Origin: an uncultured Prevotella sp.
GTDB taxonomy: Bacteria > Bacteroidota > Bacteroidia > Bacteroidales > Bacteroidaceae
DNA: 64,000 nucleotides
NCBI GenBank assembly: GCA_900315545.1
Contig: OMZM01000009.1
Coordinates: 1 to 64,000 of the forward strand
Reading direction: 5' to 3'
Under the pieces are notes generated by a model. That model was not told the DNA's origin and ran no database searches. It worked only from the letters and a program-made list of their open reading frames with translations. This document shows, one piece after another, positions 16,251 to 24,949 of this stretch; positions within the stretch are counted from its first letter, which is position 1, and every line of letters starts with the position of its first letter. The position numbers were made by a program, and so were the translations under genes.

Positions 16251-16991
16251 CTACCAGTCATCATCCTCGTTTCCAACAATACCATTCTTCAGCGCTTCCT
16301 CCACTTTGTCCATGATAGCATTTGAATATGCATGTGTCATGACAAGTGCCTTTGCGCATGTTCGCTTCTGCGGGTCTTTCTCGACAAATGGGTAGTGTCG
16401 TGCAATCTCCCACTGATCATCGTAAAGCATGGCATTAGTCTTGTCGTCTGCTTTTCGTTTTGAGTCACCATAGGTTTTATGTTCCTTGTCAGGCACACCA
16501 AACCATCCGCCACTGATGTCTGCAAGAATATCATAATTCTGTACTGTATATGTTACACGCACACGTCCTTCCTTTATATCAATTCGTATCACGGGTGTAA
16601 TACTTACTGAATATTTATTCAGCGTTCCCATGTGTTCTACAATGTTTGGAATGGTGCTTGATATGATAATACAGCCTGCCTCCTTGTCATTCAGCGTAAT
16701 GGCTTGATGATCTTTAAATGTTGCCGTAGCCCAGTAATTCAAAGCGACATACAACTGCTGCTTTGTTTTTCCCTTTGCCTCTATCACTTCCTGATATGTC
16801 AGCGACTCATTTTTATCAAGTACAATATTTTCGGCAAGATTTTTGGCTGCATCGAGCCATTTTTCACCATAACGTTCTTTGGCATATTTCTCAAGATCAG
16901 ATGCCTTCATTATCTGTGCCTGCACTGTTGCCACATTATTTATAAAAGCAAAAGCTGTATACAGTAGCACTGTCGTCAATAACTTTTTCAT
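16251..16991 (-). CDS. Secreted DUF4468-type protein
   Basis: 246 residues from the ATG at 16991, which opens a clean signal peptide (MKKLLTTVLLYTAFAFINN...VQA); a longer in-frame start would overlap the DUF5686 stop and has no signal. The middle region (YVALNYWATATFKDHQAITL, then DKEAGCIIISSTIPNIV, and RIDIKEGRVRVTYTVQNYDI near 140) resembles DUF4468, a TBP-like beta-alpha fold common in secreted Bacteroidota proteins. It follows DUF5686 by 46 nt and is probably the last gene of that transcript. Function unknown; the location after signal cleavage is the periplasm or outside. Confidence 0.78.
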   Translation of the reverse strand: MKKLLTTVLLYTAFAFINNVATVQAQIMKASDLEKYAKERYGEKWLDAAKNLAENIVLDKNESLTYQEVIEAKGKTKQQLYVALNYWATATFKDHQAITLNDKEAGCIIISSTIPNIVEHMGTLNKYSVSITPVIRIDIKEGRVRVTYTVQNYDILADISGGWFGVPDKEHKTYGDSKRKADDKTNAMLYDDQWEIARHYPFVEKDPQKRTCAKALVMTHAYSNAIMDKVEEALKNGIVGNEDDDW

Positions 16992-17037
16992 AACTTTATA
17001 TATATGTGTATGATATATTTCCGTACATATTATATAA

Positions 17038-19596
17038 TTAGAACGTAAACTCAAAGGCAAATCTCAGTCCATGTTTGTGAGCCGTTGGCAGATCGTTGTA
17101 ACTTAGACGACGAACATAGTCAACTGAGAAGAACTTGAATATATTGTGTATTCCGACAACCATTTCCCAGTAAGGTCTGCCTTTTTCCATCGTGTTTGCA
17201 CCTTCGGGGAAAATGAAAAGACTGCCATCGTTGAAGTTCTTTTCAAGGAACGGGTTGTTCTTTTCCGTCAGGTAGCCAATCATTCCCTTTACTCCGACAA
17301 ACTCTCTCCACTTCAGCCTACGCAGGAAAGGTATGCGGTTGAATATCTTTCCATTCATATCCCAGCCAATATCTATCATAGCATATCTGTCGGTCAGGAA
17401 CTCCATGTTGTTCATCAGGGCAAAAGTACCTGCCTCGCTCACAAAGCTTAGGTTTGTAGGCGGCAGTATCAGAAGTGGGAATGGCACTTTATTCCATTGT
17501 GCGCCGGCTTTCAGACGTGCGTCAATCTTGCCCCAGCTCTTCATCCAAAAGCGTTTATATATGCCCGCTTCGGTATAATTATATTTGTAACGGCCACCAA
17601 GAAAACCATCAAATCCGATAGTATGGCTTAACGAAAACTCTGGGTTATCGTAGTTAGTAGGCCATCTGTTCTGCTTCGTATTAACGTATGTTCTGCCAGG
17701 ACACAGCACAAATGACAACATTGCCTCGCTCGTACGAATCTTTTTCACCAGCGTTCCGTCGTTAATATGCCTGAAAGCCAGTTCTCCCGTAGGCTCATTG
17801 CTTTCTGTCTTGATATGGAATGTTGTTCTAAAACCCCAGTCTGTTTCCCAATCGAACTTCAGTTTCTGTCGGTTGTAGAAATACATTTGGTCTACCTTTG
17901 TCCACCTGAAAGCAGTGAAAACATTGTCTTTATCGGTAACGAGGAACTTGTCTGAAGGCGACATCACGTCGTAACTTGTTTCAAAAGATATTGTTCTCGA
18001 CGGAAATTCCGACGGCTGATATTCTTTCTTGTTGAACGAATAAGTTACGAGACTGCTGTAATAACTCTTCTTCGACTTTGTTCCATAAGCATAATAACCT
18101 TTCCAGAACAAATGTGGATTTAGCGATGCCGTAGTCTGTCCGGATGCTCTAAGGCGTATTCCGTCGACAAAGTTTTTCGATATGAGGGTATTTACCGGAC
18201 CTATGTCGAACTTGCTTTTTGTAGCAGGTGTACCCGATTCGATGAAATTTTCCACCACAGCCCTCACTCCAAACATTATCCATTTGAAGCCTTTTGTCTG
18301 CTGCATTCGTTGCAGAAACGTATTCATAGACGATTCGCTCTTTGTCAGTTCCACCTGTCTATGTTCACTCCAGAACTCGTCGCCCTTCATCTTTGCATCA
18401 GAGTTATATCGTATCTTTGTCTTTCCCTTGAACAGATTGTCATCTATCGGCTCAAAGGCGTAGTCGTGCAGTCGTGTCGTTCTAATTACCACAGCCTTTG
18501 TCAGGAAGTTTGTAAGCGACATTTCCACGAGCATATTGTCTATCGTCAGCACCCATTCTCCATTTGGCTGAAGTTCGTATTCCTGCTGCAGTTTCAGGTT
18601 TTCCACAAAGTTTACGTCGCTTCGTTTCGGTATTGTTATGTTAGCCTTGCGCAGGTGGAGTGTGCTGTCAGCCAGTACATAGATTTCCCCCCTAAAGCCA
18701 AAATCCTGCTGGTTGTTAGGGAAGAACTGCAAATGATAGCACCTGTCGGCACCGACGTAGGTCGTATCTTCTATGTAAAAGCGGTAGAATGCAACGGCAT
18801 CCTTACCAATAGGGCTTGTAAAAGGATATTGCAGCAAACGCACCTGGTCGTCGTACAAGTCTACATCGGTAAACACATCCTTCAGCATAGAGTTTACCAT
18901 CTCGCCTGTTTCGATAAGTTTGTTAATTCCGTTGCTTCTCTGTCCGAGTACGATATCCTTTTCCGAGTTTGGTTCCTTGCGGTAAATATGTTTCGATACC
19001 GTTTCGTCGACGGTAAGGGGAAGAATGAATTTCTCGTTCCACTCGCAGAATTCCACCTGATCGGCAAACCATTCCGGCTTTTTCTTGGTGTCGTCGAGTA
19101 TCTCGTCTGGCGATATATCGTTGACGGCAAAAGTTATTTTCTGATATTTGTCATACTGATAGTAATCGTGGTTTGCAAGGTCTGTACGTTTTTTTGCAGC
19201 CACGACACGCTTCATCAGTTCTACTGCGGGATTGTTTTTTCTGCTGTATTTGCTTTTCTTTTTTGACTTTACGACCACCTCGTCAAGATGTTTCGTATCG
19301 GGTTTGAGCTTGTACACCTGTTCTTCAGGCGTATCTCGTCTGACGTTTACTTTCTGCTGTTTATATCCTACGGCACTAATGACTATCTGTTCGCCTTCTA
19401 TACGGTCGATTTCGAAACGTCCGTCTTCATCGCCAACGACAGCAATGCCCTTGTCGGTGTACTTTATTGTCGGTGATACTATCGTCTCTCCCGTATATGA
19501 ATCCACCACAACGCCCTTGAGCTGGGCACTTGCCGACATGGCAATCACCCAGCCCAACAGTGTCAATATGATATGTCTTTTAGTCAATTTCTTCAT
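17038..19596 (-). CDS. DUF5686 outer-membrane protein with carboxypeptidase-like regulatory domain
   Basis: 852 residues from the ATG at 19596, chosen because it starts the signal peptide (MKKLTKRHIILTLLGWVIAMSASA). Residues about 25-105 are a CarboxypepD_reg-like domain (LKGVVVDSYTGETIVSPTIK, then EDGRFEIDRI and ISAVGYKQQKVNV), as in TonB receptors. The rest is the DUF5686 family and ends in beta-strand patterns typical of an outer-membrane barrel (LPTAHKHGLRFAFEFTF). There is no TonB plug domain. It overlaps the end of the inositol-phosphate synthase gene by 17 nt, so translation is probably coupled; that places an outer-membrane component downstream of inositol-lipid synthesis. Confidence 0.85.
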   Translation of the reverse strand: MKKLTKRHIILTLLGWVIAMSASAQLKGVVVDSYTGETIVSPTIKYTDKGIAVVGDEDGRFEIDRIEGEQIVISAVGYKQQKVNVRRDTPEEQVYKLKPDTKHLDEVVVKSKKKSKYSRKNNPAVELMKRVVAAKKRTDLANHDYYQYDKYQKITFAVNDISPDEILDDTKKKPEWFADQVEFCEWNEKFILPLTVDETVSKHIYRKEPNSEKDIVLGQRSNGINKLIETGEMVNSMLKDVFTDVDLYDDQVRLLQYPFTSPIGKDAVAFYRFYIEDTTYVGADRCYHLQFFPNNQQDFGFRGEIYVLADSTLHLRKANITIPKRSDVNFVENLKLQQEYELQPNGEWVLTIDNMLVEMSLTNFLTKAVVIRTTRLHDYAFEPIDDNLFKGKTKIRYNSDAKMKGDEFWSEHRQVELTKSESSMNTFLQRMQQTKGFKWIMFGVRAVVENFIESGTPATKSKFDIGPVNTLISKNFVDGIRLRASGQTTASLNPHLFWKGYYAYGTKSKKSYYSSLVTYSFNKKEYQPSEFPSRTISFETSYDVMSPSDKFLVTDKDNVFTAFRWTKVDQMYFYNRQKLKFDWETDWGFRTTFHIKTESNEPTGELAFRHINDGTLVKKIRTSEAMLSFVLCPGRTYVNTKQNRWPTNYDNPEFSLSHTIGFDGFLGGRYKYNYTEAGIYKRFWMKSWGKIDARLKAGAQWNKVPFPLLILPPTNLSFVSEAGTFALMNNMEFLTDRYAMIDIGWDMNGKIFNRIPFLRRLKWREFVGVKGMIGYLTEKNNPFLEKNFNDGSLFIFPEGANTMEKGRPYWEMVVGIHNIFKFFSVDYVRRLSYNDLPTAHKHGLRFAFEFTF

Positions 19597-20887
19597 CTGC
19601 TTCGTATCCACCCATTTCCCTTATGGCGTTTTTCAGCATTGTGTATTGTTGATACAAGTTGTTTATAGGTTCCTCACCCTTAGTGAAGTCGTGCATCGGA
19701 CTCTTCAGGTAGAAACTCAGGAACCGCTGTATGCCGTAGCGTCCTGCACGTGCTGCAAGGTCTGAGAGCAGACAGAGGTCGAGCAGAAGTGGTGCTGCAA
19801 GGATAGAGTCGCGGCAGAGGAAGTTTATTTTTACCTGCATCGGGTATTCCATCCATCCAAAGATGTCAATATTATCCCAACCTTCCTTGTTGTCGTTGCG
19901 TGGAGGATAATAGTTTATGCGCACCTTGTGGTAATAATCCTTGTACAGGTCTGGCTGCTCGTCTGCCTTCAGTATTGTTTCGAGCGTAGACAACTTGCTT
20001 ACCTCCTTTGTGCGGAAGTTCTCCGGCTCGTCGAGTACGAGTCCGTCGCGGTTGCCGAGAATATTTGTAGAGAACCATCCGCTGAGTCCGAGACATCGTG
20101 TTCCGATTATCGGGGCAAAACCACTCTTGACGAGCGTCTGTCCTGTCTTGAAGTCTTTTCCTGCAATAGGCATCTTTGTCTTTTCAGCCAGTTCCCACAT
20201 TGCCGGTATGTCTACCGTTGTATTTGGCGCTCCCATAATGAACGGTGCGCCTTCGCTCAGTGCTGCGTATGCATAGCACATCGACGGTGCAACCTTCTCG
20301 CGGTTGTCATCATGCATTGCCTTTTCGAGGTCAGCCAGCGTACCGTGCACTTCCTTGCAATAAGGCACATAAATCTCGGTTGATGCTGCCCATATTACGA
20401 CAATGCGTTCCACTCCGCTCTCTTTCTTAAACCGGCGTATGTCTTCACGCAGTTGTTCCGTCATTTCCCAGCGTGTCTTGTCTTTCATCACGTTGTCACC
20501 TGTGAGTCGCTTGGCATAGTTGCTGTCGAAGGCAGCAGCCATCGGCTTTATTTTCTCAAGTTCGTCGCGTACTGGCTCTATATCTTTTTCTTTCAGCACT
20601 TCTGCAAACATTGCTGCCTGATATGCGTTCTGTGGATATACATCCCACGTTGCAAATTCTATATCGTCGAGTTTTGTCAAAGGAACAATGTCGTAGTATG
20701 AAAGATATTTCTTATCTTCGCCCTTTCCTACGCGTATCTTGTCGAACTGTGTCATTGAGCCGACTGGCTTTGCAAGTCCTTTGCGAGCCATGAAAACTCC
20801 TGTCATGAAAGTCGTGGTAACGGCTCCGCATCCTACCACCATTATTCCCAATTTGCCTGTTGCAGGCATAACGTTAGTCTGTTTCAT
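19580..20887 (-). CDS. Inositol-3-phosphate synthase (myo-inositol-1-phosphate synthase)
   Basis: Converts glucose 6-phosphate to myo-inositol phosphate using NAD, the committed step of inositol synthesis. The 435 residues show the NAD-binding start LGIMVVGCGAVTTTFMTGV (13-31), the central IVVIWAASTEIYVPY segment near 163, GAPNTTVDIPAMWELAEK, and the catalytic PIAGKDFKTGQTLVKSGFAP near 250 with the conserved lysines. Then comes RDSILAAPLLLDL near 360. It is the bacterial/archaeal-length form. It has its own promoter (20953-20961) and heads a transcript with DUF5686 and DUF4468, while the lipid-assembly genes lie just upstream on the same strand. Confidence 0.95.
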   Translation of the reverse strand: MKQTNVMPATGKLGIMVVGCGAVTTTFMTGVFMARKGLAKPVGSMTQFDKIRVGKGEDKKYLSYYDIVPLTKLDDIEFATWDVYPQNAYQAAMFAEVLKEKDIEPVRDELEKIKPMAAAFDSNYAKRLTGDNVMKDKTRWEMTEQLREDIRRFKKESGVERIVVIWAASTEIYVPYCKEVHGTLADLEKAMHDDNREKVAPSMCYAYAALSEGAPFIMGAPNTTVDIPAMWELAEKTKMPIAGKDFKTGQTLVKSGFAPIIGTRCLGLSGWFSTNILGNRDGLVLDEPENFRTKEVSKLSTLETILKADEQPDLYKDYYHKVRINYYPPRNDNKEGWDNIDIFGWMEYPMQVKINFLCRDSILAAPLLLDLCLLSDLAARAGRYGIQRFLSFYLKSPMHDFTKGEEPINNLYQQYTMLKNAIREMGGYEADEEID

Positions 20888-20952
20888 TCTTATATATTAT
20901 ATTTATTTTATTTTTTAAACGTACTATTTTCAACAATATTATATATTAGGTG

Positions 20953-20961
20953 CCAAAGTTA
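20953..20961 (-). promoter_or_regulatory. -7 element of the inositol-phosphate synthase gene
   Basis: TAACTTTGG on the minus strand in the 131-nt gap between the CDP-alcohol phosphotransferase gene and the synthase gene. Its presence suggests that the synthase can be transcribed independently. Confidence 0.5.
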
Positions 20962-21018
20962 ACGTTTTTTCAACTATTAGCCAACGTTTTCGGCTACTGA
21001 CTGTGGCATCGTCTTTCC

Positions 21019-22716
21019 CTATATTTCGGCTGTCTGCAGTTCTGCTATGTCGGCTACAATCATGTCGGCTGCCGATGCGTCTTCAGGCTTGTCGCTCCAC
21101 GACCTGCCCTTTATCCATACTGTCATGCATCCCAGTTCGTGAGCCGGACGTATGTCGTTCTTCATCGAGTCGCCTACCACGATTGCCTGTTGTGGGCTTA
21201 CTCCCATTCGTTCTGTAGCCAGGAGGAAAATCGCAGGGTCGGGTTTGCGTATGCCTGCCTGTGCCGATTCGATTATGGTTTCAAACATGTTCGACAGTCC
21301 GAACTCATCTACGACGACGCTAAGGTTGCCATAGAAGTTGCTGACCAGTGCCAGCCGGTGGTTTCGGCTTAGTTTTTCGAGCGTTTCCCGACTATGCGAC
21401 GTAGCCTTTACGGTTGCCTTGTATAGATAATCCACAATGGTGTCGGCTTTGTGGCTGGCGTCATTTCCGCTGAACGTTCCCACATTCTTGCCCTGTCGTT
21501 TCATGTCTGTGAGGAATTGAAACTGCATTCTTATTTTCATTGCCAGTACCTCGCGGAATGTCGCTGTGGGCTGTATTATCGGTTCGCGTCCCAACTGGCG
21601 TTCAGTCATGACGTATGCCTCGCGGTAAGCCTCATAGTCTGTTCCAGGCAGAAACATACAGTATGCATCCCATATTACCTGTCCCCAGTGGTCGCCGCCA
21701 GTGTCGAGAGTGCCTCCATAGTCGAACAGCATCACTTTCCTTTCCCGTGCACCGCTGTCCTGCGTCATGCTGCCGAGCCTGTCGACAATAGTCTTGCAGA
21801 GTTTCTCGTGCGTGCGGTGCATATATACATACAGTGCCTGCATGGCTGTCATTTCAAACAACGGATAAATCCAAGGCACGTCAGCCAGACATGTTATGTA
21901 AATCACTATTGCTCTCACGTTGAACGTAAGTATGTTTGCCAGCGGCATGAGCGGTCGGCTGCCGTCGAGGAACTGCTGCCTGATTGTCTGCGGCACGCGC
22001 TCTGCATCGCCGTATTTCTCAAGCAGAGCGGCATACATCCGTTGAAACTCGGGTGTACGGTTTTCCTGACTGCGGCAGTAGTTAGCATAGTTATAGTAGA
22101 ATATTTTTGCCCAGAAAGCGCCTCTTTTCGGCAGGTTCTCGTATGTTTTCCGCTGTGCTGCGTATGTGTCCAGTTCGCTCCCTGAGCGTCCTTTCAGCAT
22201 CCATAGATGAGCCTGCCTGTAGTAGTCTGCCAGCGAGCTCTGTGGCGAATGGGACAAGAATCCTGCACAGACAACGAGCATCCAGATGCCGATGCCCCAC
22301 TGCATGTCGGTGCCAAAGACGTTCTGGTGCATCAGTCTGACGGCTATGGCTGCGTAGATGCAGAAAAACCACACGTCGCCCGAGAACCCGTCGAGCATCC
22401 TGCCTATTAGTGTTTTCTTGCCGGTGAGCCTTGCCATCTGTCCGTCGGTGCTGTCGCAGAAGTTGGCAGACATGAGCAGTGCCACTCCGAGCAGGTTGTG
22501 CACGGTGTCGGTATAATGGAACATCCATCCTGCGGCTGCTCCGAGAAATATCGAAAGTATGGTTATGGCATTGGGGTGTACGCCGAGCCTGTTCCAGAAA
22601 AGTGCGAACACTAATCCTATGGGGCGCGTAAACCACACGTCGAGCCACTCTTCCGTGTCTTCCGACTTGAACGAAGAGTGCAGCAGTTGTCTGAATGTTG
22701 GCTTATCTTCTTTCAT
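21019..22716 (-). CDS. CDP-alcohol phosphotransferase fused to a HAD-family phosphatase-like domain
   Basis: 565 residues. Residues about 30-280 are a membrane CDP-alcohol phosphotransferase, with the active-site run CDSTDGQMARLTG and then GRMLDGFSGD near 87-112 and several hydrophobic helices. The last Asp pair is spaced D-x4-D instead of the usual D-x3-D. Residues about 325-560 are a HAD hydrolase (FDYGGTLDTGG near 329; LVSNFYGN; GDSMKNDIRPA), with Gly in place of the second Asp of DxD. In context the first domain probably moves phosphoinositol from a CDP-inositol donor to a diacylglycerol-type lipid and the second removes a phosphate or is regulatory; both are inference. It overlaps the ATP-grasp gene by 14 nt. 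Confidence 0.88.
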   Translation of the reverse strand: MKEDKPTFRQLLHSSFKSEDTEEWLDVWFTRPIGLVFALFWNRLGVHPNAITILSIFLGAAAGWMFHYTDTVHNLLGVALLMSANFCDSTDGQMARLTGKKTLIGRMLDGFSGDVWFFCIYAAIAVRLMHQNVFGTDMQWGIGIWMLVVCAGFLSHSPQSSLADYYRQAHLWMLKGRSGSELDTYAAQRKTYENLPKRGAFWAKIFYYNYANYCRSQENRTPEFQRMYAALLEKYGDAERVPQTIRQQFLDGSRPLMPLANILTFNVRAIVIYITCLADVPWIYPLFEMTAMQALYVYMHRTHEKLCKTIVDRLGSMTQDSGARERKVMLFDYGGTLDTGGDHWGQVIWDAYCMFLPGTDYEAYREAYVMTERQLGREPIIQPTATFREVLAMKIRMQFQFLTDMKRQGKNVGTFSGNDASHKADTIVDYLYKATVKATSHSRETLEKLSRNHRLALVSNFYGNLSVVVDEFGLSNMFETIIESAQAGIRKPDPAIFLLATERMGVSPQQAIVVGDSMKNDIRPAHELGCMTVWIKGRSWSDKPEDASAADMIVADIAELQTAEI

Positions 22717-23515
22717 TTTCCAGTAGTTGCGTTATTGCCTCTGCGGCTTCCTCACGGCATCGCGAGAAACTCGGCCAGTCGTTGAAGTCGATGAAAAACC
22801 ATTCCCCCGACTGCGTTATTATCGCATCTCCGCCGTAGACCTCAATGCCCGTGAGCGTTGCCATGCGTTCAGCCGACTGACGGAACAAGTGCTGGTCGCA
22901 GGCGTAGTGGTGAGGCTTGCCGTTTCGATGCTCGTCGCCGTACTTCGTCAGTCCGTCGTCGCCTGGATAGTAGACACGGAAGAAGCCCGTATCGGCTACA
23001 CCGTAGAACTTCACGAGGTCGCCCTCCATGTGTGCCTGGACGAGCATGTCGGCTATTCCCCTGTCGGCAAACTGCCGTTTCGCCTGCTGCAACCGGGCAT
23101 CGTCGGCACAGTAGACGACGTCGCCTTTTGACTGTGCTGCCTCGTCGCCGCGCTTCAGCCAGAAGCCGTTGCTGCCGTGTTCGGGCGGTATGGGCATGCC
23201 GTTTCGCTTCAGCATGGTGAACAATCGGCTGCGCGAGCAAGCCCTGACGGCTGCCGGAGTGTTTACTATTCTCACACCCGACTGTTCCGCCTGTGTCAGC
23301 GACTCCATGACTTCGGTGCTGCGAGCCATTGTGAATACGACGTCTTTCTGTATCTGGCTGAACTGCTGTTCCGACCAGTTGTCCTCGCTCATCCATGCCG
23401 TCGCATATCCCTTTTCCGCCAGTCGCCGTCCTACGGCTTGCAGTATGGCTTTGTCGTTGTCGACGGAGTTTGGCGAGAAACGCGCCGCCCGTTGTATCAG
23501 CACGGCATGTTTCAT
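22703..23515 (-). CDS. ATP-grasp domain protein of the inositol-lipid cluster
   Basis: 270 residues from the ATG at 23515; it overlaps the preceding gene in an ATGA arrangement, which fixes this start, and the longer in-frame extension is low-complexity shadow sequence. ATP-grasp features: GFWLKRGDEAAQSKGDVVY near 117 (ATP lysine region), LVQAHMEGDLVKFYGV near 158, and the metal-binding end GDAIITQSGEWFFIDFNDWPSF near 228 (Asp/Asn ligands). RimK/D-Ala-ligase-like proteins join a carboxylate to an amine or thiol, so it may add an amino acid to the inositol lipid head group. The substrate is not identifiable from sequence. Confidence 0.82.
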   Translation of the reverse strand: MKHAVLIQRAARFSPNSVDNDKAILQAVGRRLAEKGYATAWMSEDNWSEQQFSQIQKDVVFTMARSTEVMESLTQAEQSGVRIVNTPAAVRACSRSRLFTMLKRNGMPIPPEHGSNGFWLKRGDEAAQSKGDVVYCADDARLQQAKRQFADRGIADMLVQAHMEGDLVKFYGVADTGFFRVYYPGDDGLTKYGDEHRNGKPHHYACDQHLFRQSAERMATLTGIEVYGGDAIITQSGEWFFIDFNDWPSFSRCREEAAEAITQLLENERR

Positions 23516-24219
23516 CCTATCAGTTCCTCCGCTTTTGCTATGTCGGAAGCATGGTCTATGTCGAGCACCTTGCCCATGTCGAACGCCCTGAGCCTCAGTC
23601 CGTCGGCTATCATCGCCCTCTGGAAATTGCGCATGCGGCTTTCGCCACGCTCCAGACATCGGCGCAGGGTGGTCAGCGACGCCTGTGTCAGTCCGTAGAT
23701 GCCTGCACTGACATATCGGCTGCTATTGTCGTCGTGGAATCCGTCTATGACGTTGTCTTTGCCGACAGCCACATACAGCGGCTTCTCGTCGTCGATATAT
23801 GTCGTAACGCCCATCATTCCGTCGCACAGACCTGCTGAAACGTCGCGCCGGAAGGCACTGACGTAGTCGGCAAACGTCTGTTCGCTGAAGATGGTGTCGA
23901 CGGTTGTTACCACGAACATGTCGGCATTGCCAATAAGTCGGCTCAGTTCGGCAAAACTGTGCATGCTGCTCGGCGTTGTCTTGACCGTGAATTTCAGTTT
24001 TGACATGCCGCTGCCGATCATGCCTTGCAGATGGTTTTGCACGAGCGGCGTCAGCCCATTGCAGATGACGTCTATCTCGTCGGCACCGTTGTTTCCGAAT
24101 ATTCTCACCAGCCGGTCGATGAGTTTCTCTCCACCAACCTCGACGAGTGGCTTCGGGATGCCGATGCCTTCGCTGCTCAGGCGTGAGCCCTCGCCTGCTG
24201 CTATGATGCCGAACTTCAT
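23512..24219 (-). CDS. Sugar-nucleotidyltransferase-like protein, probable inositol-phosphate cytidylyltransferase
   Basis: 235 residues of the nucleotidyltransferase fold: FGIIAAGEGSRLSSEG near 3 (the GxGxR NTP-binding loop), IPKPLVEVGGEKLIDRLV, VVTTVDTIF near 109 (metal Asp) and KVLDIDHASDIAKAEELI at the end. It starts the cluster. By analogy with the cytidylyltransferase plus CDP-alcohol phosphotransferase pair that makes di-myo-inositol phosphate in hyperthermophiles, it likely forms CDP-inositol from inositol phosphate. The nucleotide and the acceptor are inferred from the neighbours, not from the sequence. Confidence 0.8.
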   Translation of the reverse strand: MKFGIIAAGEGSRLSSEGIGIPKPLVEVGGEKLIDRLVRIFGNNGADEIDVICNGLTPLVQNHLQGMIGSGMSKLKFTVKTTPSSMHSFAELSRLIGNADMFVVTTVDTIFSEQTFADYVSAFRRDVSAGLCDGMMGVTTYIDDEKPLYVAVGKDNVIDGFHDDNSSRYVSAGIYGLTQASLTTLRRCLERGESRMRNFQRAMIADGLRLRAFDMGKVLDIDHASDIAKAEELIG

Positions 24220-24245
24220 TTTCTGTCTTTTGTTTTTTATTGCTT

Positions 24246-24254
24246 ACAAAGGTA
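24246..24254 (-). promoter_or_regulatory. -7 element of the inositol-lipid cluster
   Basis: TACCTTTGT on the minus strand, 27 nt before the nucleotidyltransferase start. Confidence 0.6.
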
Positions 24255-24349
24255 AATATTATTATTTAAACTGCGAAGAAATATCTCTTAAAAATGGTTT
24301 TCTGAGACATAAAAAGCCAAATACGGCAAGAGAAAGTATAATCAATTTT

Positions 24350-24790
24350 CGCCTGTTTACTGTCGCGTGAGTGCCCTCGAAAGCCGTTTTTAAAAACAAA
24401 GGGGCAAAATATGTCCAAAATTCGCACGCTTCTGCAATCATCTGACAGTCAGACTGTTAACGCGAGAGATAAGCGTTTAATGCGAGAAACATATATGTTA
24501 AAATTGTCAAAGAGTATGTTTGAGATTGTCAAACACACTGTTTGAGGCGGTCAGACATAGTGTTTGAGGGTGTCAGACACTATGTCAGGCAGGGCAAAAA
24601 AGACGAAACAGGCGCGTCAAAGATACTCTTTGACAATTTTAACACTTGTGTCTGGTCTTGGAATTAACACATTTTTGCAGTTTCAGGGGCTAAATTTTTT
24701 CTATTTGGAGAGTTTTCCTCTGTCAAAATTTTTCATCATTTTTCGGCTCAAAAGAAAATTCTGACGAGTTTGGCACAGTTTTTGCTGTAA
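24350..24790 (+). repeat. Copy B of the 437-bp phased-palindrome element
   Basis: Complete copy. The head begins near CGCCTGTTTAC and contains GCGTGAGTGCCCTCGAAAG. Units lie at 24507-24523, 24529-24545, 24551-24567, 24573-24589, 24595-24611 (not palindromic, but in register) and 24617-24633, every one exactly 22 bp from the next. Units 1 and 6 are also complementary to each other over 14 bp including flank (TTGTCAAAGAGTAT with ATACTCTTTGACAA). A 137-nt gap leads to the box at 24771-24786. miaA begins 163 nt beyond the box, in the same direction. The rest of the 24220-24949 gap holds only the two promoters. Confidence 0.92.
24771..24786 (+). promoter_or_regulatory. Sigma-54-like box in element copy B
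   Basis: TGGCACAGTTTTTGCT has TGGCAC and TTGCW at the exact -24/-12 spacing. It is the best match of the four copies. Functional use is unproven, since miaA also has a housekeeping -7 element at 24910-24918. Confidence 0.5.
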
Positions 24791-24909
24791 GTTCGGAATT
24801 TGTCTATTTCCACGCCCTGCAATAATGCTGAAAACAAGGAAAACTGATTTTTACAGCCCGAGAGAGAACAAATAGTCATCATAATAATGATGAATTAAAT
24901 TATTTTTAT

Positions 24910-24918
24910 TACTTTTGC
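24910..24918 (+). promoter_or_regulatory. -7 element of miaA
   Basis: TACTTTTGC, 31 nt before the start codon. Confidence 0.6.
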
Positions 24919-24949
24919 ATGAATAAATCTCTGTAAACGATATTCGCAG

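Noticed and set aside
24507-24633. Palindrome arrays as CRISPR arrays
   Set aside because: The period is only 22 bp, every unit is a palindrome or its degenerate version, the 5-nt spacers are far too short, and no cas genes are present.
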